NCBI GenBank assembly: GCA_934132775.1
Contig: CAKPAA010000013.1
Location: forward strand, 1 to 46,928
Direction of reading: 5' to 3'
DNA length: 46,928 nt
DNA from: an uncultured Clostridia bacterium
Lineage (GTDB): Bacteria; Bacillota; Clostridia; TANB77; UBA1234
Positions 41,626 through 46,928 of the stretch are shown here, in pieces. A program made the translations under genes and the position numbers. The notes below the pieces were generated by a model. The model was not told the origin of the DNA. It saw only the letters and a list, made by a program, of their open reading frames with translations, and did no database searches. How positions within the stretch are numbered: the stretch's first letter is position 1; each line of letters starts with the position of its first letter.

Positions 41626-42744
41626 ATGTACGAACAAGAAACAAATTATGACGGAATGGCAAAGATAAAAGTTATTGGTGTTGGTGGAGCTGGAAATAAT
41701 GCGGTAAATAGAATGATTGATGCAAAAGTAACAGGAGTTGAATTCATTGCAGTAAACACAGATAGACAAGTATTACAACTATCAAAAGCACCAACAAAAA
41801 TTCAAATAGGAGAGAAATTAACAAAATGCCTAGGTGCTGGTGGAAATCCATTAGTAGGTGAACAAGCCGCCGAAGAAACAAAAGAAGAAATCGCAAATGC
41901 TTTAAAAGGTGCTGATATGGTATTCGTAACAGCTGGTATGGGTGGCGGAACAGGAACAGGTGCTGCTCCAATAGTTGCTCAACTTGCAAAAGAGCAAGGG
42001 ATTTTAACAGTTGCAGTTGTAACTAAACCTTTTTTCTATGAAGGCAAAAGAAGAATGCAAAATGCAGAAAGAGGAATTGCTAGCTTAAAAGAAAAAGTTG
42101 ATACACTTGTTGTTATTCCTAATGATAGAATAATGCAAGTAGCAGATAGAAAGACATCTTTTGTAGACGGATTTATTATGTCTGATGAAGTTTTACGTCA
42201 AGGTGTACAAGGAATATCTGACCTAATAGCAATACCAGGTTTAATAAACTTAGACTTCGCAGATGTTAAGTCAATAATGTCAGATACAGGAATGGCACAT
42301 ATGGGAATAGGTAGAGCATCTGGTGAAAATAGAGCAGAAGAAGCTGCTAAGGCAGCAATAAATAGCCCATTACTTGAATCTTCTATTGAAGGTGCAAGAG
42401 GTGTATTATTAAGTATTACTGCTGGACCAGACCTTGCAATATGCGAAGTTACAACAGCTGCTGAGCTTGTTCAAAAAAGCATTGATGCAGATGCTAACAT
42501 TATATTTGGTGCTGTTATTGATGAAAAAATGGGAGACGAAATGTCAGTCACAGTAATAGCAACAGGCTTTGACAAAGACAGGGTTCCTCTATCAGCAGTA
42601 GCAGTAGATAGATTATTGGATAAATCTGTGTTTGATAAAAGCACAATTCCAGAAGTAAAACCACAACCAACAAACCCAAATGATTTGGATGTTCCTACTT
42701 TTTTAAGAAAGAGAAATAAAATAATAGATACAAATAACTTTTAA
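41626..42744 (+). CDS. ftsZ: Cell division protein FtsZ
   Basis: The tubulin-like GTPase that forms the division ring. IKVIGVGGAGNNAVNRM is at about 9-25, the tubulin signature GGGTGTGA at 106-113, and the synergy-loop NLDFADVKSIM near 208. The GTPase domains are followed by a short linker (about 318-350) and the conserved C-terminal peptide DVPTFLRKRNK, which binds FtsA and other partners. Length 372 is normal. AGGAGGAATA precedes the ATG. It is followed by a long hairpin terminator and is the last gene of the division cluster. Confidence 0.98.
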   Translation: MYEQETNYDGMAKIKVIGVGGAGNNAVNRMIDAKVTGVEFIAVNTDRQVLQLSKAPTKIQIGEKLTKCLGAGGNPLVGEQAAEETKEEIANALKGADMVFVTAGMGGGTGTGAAPIVAQLAKEQGILTVAVVTKPFFYEGKRRMQNAERGIASLKEKVDTLVVIPNDRIMQVADRKTSFVDGFIMSDEVLRQGVQGISDLIAIPGLINLDFADVKSIMSDTGMAHMGIGRASGENRAEEAAKAAINSPLLESSIEGARGVLLSITAGPDLAICEVTTAAELVQKSIDADANIIFGAVIDEKMGDEMSVTVIATGFDKDRVPLSAVAVDRLLDKSVFDKSTIPEVKPQPTNPNDLDVPTFLRKRNKIIDTNNF

Positions 42745-42751
42745 TAAAATA

Positions 42752-42832
42752 AAAAGGACTTTGTGAAGTTAGATTTGATTATTAAATTTGTGTTTAATAT
42801 TTGATCTTGCTTAGCAAGTCCTTTTTTCTTGT
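42752..42832 (+). terminator. Long hairpin terminator after ftsZ
   Basis: AAAAAGGACTT near 42752 pairs with AAGTCCTTTTT near 42818-42828, enclosing about 55 bases that contain an inner ATTAAA/TTTAAT stem and partial pairing around it. The right arm runs into a T-rich tract. The length, about 77 bases, is unusual for a terminator and recalls the other long hairpins at 13434 and 30716. Confidence 0.65.
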
Positions 42833-42857
42833 CATTCAATCATATAATTTTTGAATA

Positions 42858-42886
42858 TTGAAATCAAAAAAATTATGTGCTAATAT
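42858..42886 (+). promoter_or_regulatory. Promoter of the mscS gene
   Basis: TTGAAA (42858-42863), a 17-base spacer and TAATAT (42881-42886) lie 33 bases before the start codon. Confidence 0.6.
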
Positions 42887-42919
42887 AAATTTAAAATAAA
42901 CAAAAGAGGGGATAAATAT

Positions 42920-43729
42920 ATGGGAGAATTTTTGGAGAAATATATGAAGTTAGACATAGGAAAAGTGGCAGAACAATTATTGCCAGTAGTATTAGTGCTT
43001 ATAGTATGTTTGTTAGCAATAAAAGTTATTATGAGTGCAGTAAAAAGAGGAATAAAAAAGACGAAACTTGAAAAAGGATTACATTCGTTTATAGAAAACA
43101 CAATAAAAGTTATCTTGTATTTTATAACAGTATTGATTATAGCAGATATGTTAAATATTCCAATCAATTCACTAATAGCAACATTTAGCGTTGTTGGACT
43201 TGCAGCTTCACTTGCAATTCAAGACTCACTTGCCAATCTAGCAAGTGGAGTAATGATACTTGTAACTCATCCTTTTAAATGTGGAGACTACATCGAGGGA
43301 GCTGGAGTTTCTGGTACAGTAGTAAGTATAAACTTTACACATACTGTGCTATTAACAATAGAAAATATAAAAATACACATACCAAATAAACAAATAGTAA
43401 GTTCCGTTATAACTAATTACTCAGAACAACCAAAAAGAAGAATTGATATAACTTTCAATGTTTCATATTCGGCAGATATAGAAAAAGTTAAAAAAGTTAT
43501 GAGAGACGTTATTGATTCATATCCTAAGATACTTCCAGGTGAGCCGATATTTGCTAGATTAACAGGATTTCAAGATAGTGCAGTAGATTACACATTAAGA
43601 GTTTGGGTAAGAAACCAAGATTACTGGAATTCATATTATGATATATTAGAACTTATGAAAAAAGAATTTGATAAAAACGGAATAGAAATTCCATTTAACC
43701 AATTAGATGTAAATATAAAAAAAGATTAG
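42920..43729 (+). CDS. mscS: MscS-type small-conductance mechanosensitive channel
   Basis: A channel that opens under membrane tension and releases solutes after osmotic downshock. Three membrane helices (about 15-37, 53-76, 80-108) end in the pore-lining helix VVGLAASLAIQDSLANLASGVMI with its small-residue packing. The cytoplasmic MscS beta domain follows (about 115-180, FKCGDYIEGAGVSGTVVSI and IPNKQIVSSVITNYSE), then the C-terminal alpha/beta domain. Length 269 is typical of minimal MscS. It has its own promoter and GAGGGGAT ribosome binding site, and a terminator follows about 110 bases later. Confidence 0.94.
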   Translation: MGEFLEKYMKLDIGKVAEQLLPVVLVLIVCLLAIKVIMSAVKRGIKKTKLEKGLHSFIENTIKVILYFITVLIIADMLNIPINSLIATFSVVGLAASLAIQDSLANLASGVMILVTHPFKCGDYIEGAGVSGTVVSINFTHTVLLTIENIKIHIPNKQIVSSVITNYSEQPKRRIDITFNVSYSADIEKVKKVMRDVIDSYPKILPGEPIFARLTGFQDSAVDYTLRVWVRNQDYWNSYYDILELMKKEFDKNGIEIPFNQLDVNIKKD

Positions 43730-43840
43730 AATTTATACAAACCAAAATTTTTTGGGCAGATGATAAAGATACATATTAGAGTATTTGATAAATGTCTAAT
43801 TATAAAATATATAAATAAATTTGAAAACTATAATTAAATG

Positions 43841-43879
43841 AGACTTGTGTTGAAACTAATCAGCATAGGTCTTTTTTTA
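43841..43879 (+). terminator. Intrinsic terminator after mscS
   Basis: AGACTTGTGTTGA (43841-43853) pairs with TCAGCATAGGTCT (43860-43872) through 13 pairs, three of them G-T, around AACTAA. Seven Ts follow. It separates mscS from the sporulation cluster. Confidence 0.85.
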
Positions 43880-43908
43880 TACAATAAAAAAGAAAACTCT
43901 ATGCATAA

Positions 43909-43994
43909 AAGTCGAAAAAGATAAAACTTACCCAATCACTTTATGGACAATGCTACAAACTTAGACATACTTTTTGTCCCAAAACAGATAAGAT
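43909..43994 (+). promoter_or_regulatory. Candidate Spo0A-controlled promoter of spoIIGA
   Basis: Two sequences resemble the Spo0A box (TTTGTCGAAA type): AAGTCGAAAA at 43909-43918 and TTTTTGTCCCAAAA at 43971-43984. A weak -35 (TTAGAC, 43961-43966) and a -10 (TAAGAT, 43989-43994) are separated by 22 bases. That is the unusual spacing of the Bacillus spoIIG promoter, which needs Spo0A. The second box lies between the two promoter elements. The start codon is 27 bases further on. Confidence 0.5.
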
Positions 43995-44021
43995 GTACCT
44001 ATAAAAATACGAGGAGTACAA

Positions 44022-44888
44022 ATGACTATTTATTTAGATGAACTTTTTTTAAAAGAGATGGCAAGAGATTTTTTTCTTATATTTATTGCAAACAAGATAT
44101 GTAAGCAAGAGGAAAAGTTCTTAATGATGTTCCTTAGTTGCTTAATTGGCGCTATCTATACGATAGTTTGTTTATTAAATCCAAGTAGATATATACTTGC
44201 AATGAAACCTATTATCACTTTTCTTATTGTTTTTGTGGGTATAAGCACTAAAAATATAAAGAGCTTTTTTCATAATGTTTTGACATATTACTTAGTTAGT
44301 TTCCTAACTTCGGGTGTAATGTTTTATACATATGGTAGTAAAGTAAAGACGTACATATACGTAGCGATGCTCACAAGTATTATTGCTTGTGTGGTAGATT
44401 CATATATAAACAGATATAAAATTCATTCTCATATTTGTAAAATAAAAATTAGAAATATAGATAATATAGTGGCACTTATAGATTCGGGCAATAATTTAAA
44501 GTCATTTAAAAAAGAGGAAGTAATAGTGCTATCTCCTAAAATAATAAAACAACTAAAAGACAAAGAAATATATGAGATATTAAAAAATGAAAATATTAAG
44601 GCAATCGATAAATATACTGAAAAATTCCGAATAATAAATTTCAAATCATTAGGAAATAAATGTGGAGTGAAATGTGGAATTTATCAGGAAAATATACAAA
44701 TACATTATAATTCAAAAAATATGACCAATACTGCTGTTATTGTGTCGGCAGAAGAAAACTTTGATGCCTATGATGCAATAGTAAGTTTATCTTTTATAAA
44801 GGGAGGAAAAGAAGATGGAGATAATAATGTTAATAAAAAGAAAGGCAATGATGCTATTCGCAAAGTTCTTAACACTACTTGGAATTAA
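44022..44888 (+). CDS. spoIIGA: Sigma-E processing peptidase SpoIIGA
   Basis: A membrane-embedded aspartic protease that cleaves pro-sigma-E in the mother cell. Four to five membrane helices fill about 1-130, starting with IYLDELFLKEMARDFFLIFIANKI. The protease domain has the catalytic aspartate D154 in LIDSGNNL. Length 288 is about normal. The last 25 or so residues (after SLSFI) are encoded by the sigE ribosome binding site and the first codons of sigE read in another frame. The frame therefore overlaps sigE by 74 bases, and the true functional end may be earlier. GAGGAG precedes the ATG. Confidence 0.88.
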   Translation: MTIYLDELFLKEMARDFFLIFIANKICKQEEKFLMMFLSCLIGAIYTIVCLLNPSRYILAMKPIITFLIVFVGISTKNIKSFFHNVLTYYLVSFLTSGVMFYTYGSKVKTYIYVAMLTSIIACVVDSYINRYKIHSHICKIKIRNIDNIVALIDSGNNLKSFKKEEVIVLSPKIIKQLKDKEIYEILKNENIKAIDKYTEKFRIINFKSLGNKCGVKCGIYQENIQIHYNSKNMTNTAVIVSAEENFDAYDAIVSLSFIKGGKEDGDNNVNKKKGNDAIRKVLNTTWN

Positions 44889-45546
44889 CGATACAAAATA
44901 TTTATACTACATAGGTGGTAGTGATACGCTTCCGCCACCACTTTCTAGCAAAGAAGAAAGCGATATATTAGAAAGGCTTATGAACAATGATGAAAGCGTA
45001 AAGAAAATACTTGTGGAAAGAAATTTAAGATTGGTCGTATACATAGCAAAGAAGTTTGAAAATACGTCGGTTGGACTTGAAGATCTAATATCAATAGGAA
45101 CAATTGGATTAGTAAAAGCGATAAACACATATGATGTAAGAAAGAACATAAAGCTGGCGACATATGCTTCGAGATGTATTGAAAATGAAATACTAATGCA
45201 CCTGAGAAGGACAAACAAATTAAAAAATGAAGTTTCAATAGACGAACCACTAAATACAGACGGAGATGGAAATGAACTTTTGCTATCTGATGTAATAGGA
45301 ACTGATGAAGATTTCGTATTTAAAGGATTAGAAAAAGATGTTGATAATCAACTAGTAAAGGAAGCTATTGGCAAGTTAAGCAAAAGAGAAAAGAAAATAA
45401 TGGAATTGAGATTTGGTTTTACAACAGGTGTTGAGAAAACGCAAAAAGAAGTGGCAGATATGCTTGGAATATCACAGTCGTACATATCAAGATTAGAAAA
45501 GAAAATAATATGTAGAATGAAAAAAGAAATGAGTAGCAAAATTTAA
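44815..45546 (+). CDS. sigE: Sporulation sigma factor sigma-E (pro-form)
   Basis: The early mother-cell sigma factor. The N-terminal 29 or so residues (basic and hydrophobic, MLIKRKAMMLFAKFLTLLG) are the pro-sequence that keeps it at the membrane until SpoIIGA cuts near the conserved YYIGGSDTLPPPLS motif (residues about 31-44). Region 2 (about 68-140) has NLRLVVYIAKKFENT and YASRCIENEI. Region 4 (about 185-235) has the helix-turn-helix KTQKEVADMLGISQSYISRLEKKI. Length 243 is normal. GGGAGG at 44801-44806 serves the ATG at 44815. An ATG at 44827 is too far from it. Confidence 0.95.
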   Translation: MEIIMLIKRKAMMLFAKFLTLLGINDTKYLYYIGGSDTLPPPLSSKEESDILERLMNNDESVKKILVERNLRLVVYIAKKFENTSVGLEDLISIGTIGLVKAINTYDVRKNIKLATYASRCIENEILMHLRRTNKLKNEVSIDEPLNTDGDGNELLLSDVIGTDEDFVFKGLEKDVDNQLVKEAIGKLSKREKKIMELRFGFTTGVEKTQKEVADMLGISQSYISRLEKKIICRMKKEMSSKI

Positions 45547-45557
45547 AACCAGTAAGT

Positions 45558-45586
45558 GTATATAATGACCTACTTTGGAAAAAATG
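45558..45586 (+). promoter_or_regulatory. Candidate sigma-F promoter of sigG
   Basis: GTATA (45558-45562) and GGAAAAAATG (45577-45586), 14 bases apart, match the published sigma-F pattern (GYATA and GGNNANAHTR). They lie in the short gap between sigE and sigG. In Bacillus, sigG is transcribed by sigma-F in the forespore, so the position fits. The -10 ends 33 bases before the sigG start. Confidence 0.55.
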
Positions 45587-45619
45587 TAATTAAAAGTAAT
45601 TTCTAAAGGAGGTCTTTTT

Positions 45620-46390
45620 TTGATAAGAAAAGTAGAGATATGTGGAGTAAACACTTCAAAGTTACCTGTACTATCAAACGAAGAAAAAGAAAAACTATTC
45701 ATTAGAATAAAAGCAGGAGATATGGAAGCAAGGCAAGAATTCATAAATGGTAATTTAAAACTGGTTTTAAGCGTTATCAAGAGGTTCAGTAATAGGAACG
45801 AAAACGTAGATGATTTGTTTCAAGTTGGATGTATAGGACTGATAAAAGCGATAGACAATTTTGATTTATCACAAAATGTTTTATTTTCAACATATGCAGT
45901 TCCGATGATAATAGGAGAAATTAGAAGACATTTAAGAGATAACAATTCTATAAGAGTAAGTAGGTCATTAAGAGATATTGCATACAAAGCATTACAAATA
46001 AAAGAAAGAGTGTTGAGTGAGCAAAATCGTGATGTTACTATTGAAGAAATTGCAAAAGAACTACAAATAGATAAAGAAGAAGTTGCATATGCACTCGATG
46101 CAATACAAGAACCAGTTTCGCTTTATGAACCAGTTTACAACGATGGAGCAGATGGACTTTTTATAATGGATCAATTAAGCGACACAAAAAATGTAGATGA
46201 AAATTGGGTAGAAGATATTGCTATAAGTGAAGGATTAAAAAAGCTAAACGACAGGGAACGAATGATAATAAGAAAGAGATTTTTTGATGGCAAAACTCAA
46301 ATGGAAGTCGCAGACGAAATTGGAATATCGCAAGCACAAGTTTCGAGACTAGAAAAATCAGCATTACTTCATATGAAAAAGAACATATAA
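45620..46390 (+). CDS. sigG: Sporulation sigma factor sigma-G
   Basis: The late forespore sigma factor. The N-terminal VEICGVNTSKLPVLSNEEKEKLF is diagnostic of sigma-G, whose start region is contacted by anti-sigma factors. Region 2 (about 45-115) includes NLKLVLSVIKRFSNR, DDLFQVGCIGLIKAIDNFDLS and YAVPMIIGEIRRHLRD. Region 3 covers about 120-175. Region 4 (about 200-256) carries KTQMEVADEIGISQAQVSRLEKSALLHMKK. Length 256 is normal. The start is a TTG at 45620, after AAAGGAGG at 45606-45613. The gene follows sigE by 73 bases, as in most spore formers. Confidence 0.96.
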   Translation: MIRKVEICGVNTSKLPVLSNEEKEKLFIRIKAGDMEARQEFINGNLKLVLSVIKRFSNRNENVDDLFQVGCIGLIKAIDNFDLSQNVLFSTYAVPMIIGEIRRHLRDNNSIRVSRSLRDIAYKALQIKERVLSEQNRDVTIEEIAKELQIDKEEVAYALDAIQEPVSLYEPVYNDGADGLFIMDQLSDTKNVDENWVEDIAISEGLKKLNDRERMIIRKRFFDGKTQMEVADEIGISQAQVSRLEKSALLHMKKNI

Positions 46391-46464
46391 AACTAAAACA
46401 TAATAAAGTAATAAAAACCTCTATTCAATATATAATAGTATAGATAAGAATGGAGGTATTACAT

Positions 46465-46698
46465 ATGGGCAGAGCGTTAACTTTTAAACAAAAAGAAGTT
46501 ATAAACTTAAATGATGGCAAGAGGCTAGGTTATGTACAAGATGTAGAAGCTGATTTTGAAAGCGGAGAAATAACAGCGATAGTTGTTCCGGGCACATCAA
46601 AGCTATTTTCTGTTGGGGGAAAAAATGACATAATAATACCTTGGAATAAAATAAAAAGAATAGGAGAAGATATTATTTTGGTGGATATAGAAAGATAA
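46465..46698 (+). CDS. ylmC: YlmC/YmxH family PRC-barrel protein
   Basis: A small single PRC-barrel protein that usually lies just after sigG in spore-forming Firmicutes. Its function is not established, though it is often listed among sporulation-linked proteins. The 77-residue sequence is typical: a first strand around KQKEVINLNDGKRLGYVQDVEADFESGEITAIVVPG (about 9-44), then IIIPWNKIKRIGEDIILVDI. The ATG at 46465 is preferred over an in-frame ATG at 46450, because GGAGG at 46452-46456 gives 8-base spacing to it. Confidence 0.88.
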   Translation: MGRALTFKQKEVINLNDGKRLGYVQDVEADFESGEITAIVVPGTSKLFSVGGKNDIIIPWNKIKRIGEDIILVDIER

Positions 46699-46828
46699 AA
46701 AGCAGGAAATAAAAGTAATAAAAAAGAATAACTTGGAAATGAAAAAGCGTTATGTGAAATTTAAAAGAAAAATATGTGTAAAATATGAAAAAAATAATTC
46801 TTGAAATCGTTGGTATAAAAGGCTTACA

Positions 46829-46928
46829 AAAAGACACATTTAAAAATAGAAAAAAAGCCTAAAAAAGATGTTGACTTTTGTCGAATAGGGTGTTAATATA
46901 CTAATTGTTCTCACGGAGAACAAGACAT
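46829..46928 (+). promoter_or_regulatory. Promoter with Spo0A box and inverted repeat at the window end
   Basis: TTGACT (46871-46876), a 17-base spacer and TAATAT (46894-46899) form a good sigma-A promoter. Overlapping it, TTTTGTCGAA (46876-46885) contains the exact core TGTCGAA of the Spo0A box. Just after the -10, TTGTTCTC (46905-46912) pairs with GAGAACAA (46916-46923) around ACG. The gene it serves lies beyond the window. The upstream 46699-46828 is AT-rich and holds nothing that I can call. Confidence 0.65.

Noticed and set aside
46391..46450. Sigma-E or sigma-G promoter before ylmC
   Set aside because: CATAATA and similar words are present, but no pair with correct spacing to a -35 element could be found. 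AT-rich sequence gives such words by chance.
46905..46923. LexA (SOS) box at the window end
   Set aside because: The inverted repeat is GTTC...GAAC, the opposite orientation to the Gram-positive LexA pattern GAAC-N4-GTTC.
1..46928. CRISPR arrays, tRNA or rRNA genes, transposases, integrases
   Set aside because: No regularly spaced repeats, no tRNA-like T-loop (GTTCGAATC) context and no recombinase motifs were noticed on either strand.

Overview
The window looks like a chromosomal segment of an AT-rich, low-GC Gram-positive bacterium of the class Clostridia that belongs to an endospore-forming lineage. The signs are roughly 30% GC in most genes, purine-rich ribosome binding sites close to AAGGAGG, frequent AGA arginine codons, TTG and GTG starts, and a spoIIGA-sigE-sigG block beside ftsA-ftsZ. 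Nothing in the sequence identifies the genus. Almost all genes are on the + strand. Only tagA is on the - strand.

Layout. (1) 48-9176: ribosome assembly and translation genes rbgA, mrnC, then rimP-nusA-rnpM(ylxR)-ylxQ-infB-rbfA-nrnA-truB. A hairpin lies just upstream of rimP, another upstream of truB, and a third between infB and rbfA, where ylxP is often found. (2) 9288-15343: rlmD, a structured 474-base gap, an M48 membrane metalloprotease with an extra C-terminal domain, an unknown membrane protein, a TetR regulator with palindromes at its own promoter, another structured gap, and maf. (3) 15472-19598: the first steps of a wall-teichoic-acid-like linkage unit. tagA is divergent from ywlE-rpiB and from a 738-residue TagO-MnaA fusion. 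(4) 19619-26310: the conserved rsmB-rlmN-prpC-prkC-rsgA-rpe run (RNA modification, Ser/Thr phospho-signalling, 30S maturation). (5) 26442-28909: the zinc importer znuACB. (6) 29081-34083: a small unknown protein, glyA, a 92-base inverted repeat, topA and murG. (7) 34188-36839: a lone unknown gene of clearly higher GC with its own strong terminator, then topB. (8) 36923-42744: the division and wall cluster murA (interrupted by a one-base shift), ftsQ/divIB, a DUF881 gene, sbp, ftsA and ftsZ. (9) 42920-46698: mscS, spoIIGA, sigE, sigG and ylmC. The window ends in a promoter that carries a consensus-like Spo0A box.

How the genes fit together. Most of the window is core information processing and envelope growth. 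TagO-MnaA and TagA could jointly make undecaprenyl-PP-GlcNAc-ManNAc. MurG and MurA serve peptidoglycan, and FtsQ/A/Z serve division. PrkC has three PASTA repeats that can sense wall fragments. SpoIIGA, sigma-E and sigma-G form the sporulation cascade, and the upstream sequences fit Spo0A control of spoIIGA and sigma-F control of sigG.

The points most worth checking are the TagO-MnaA fusion with a possible internal start, the murA interruption at CTT CGG C, the compositionally foreign gene at 34188, several long intergenic hairpins, and the regulatory sites around tetR, ftsA and the sporulation genes. I saw no rRNA, tRNA, CRISPR array, transposase or prophage.
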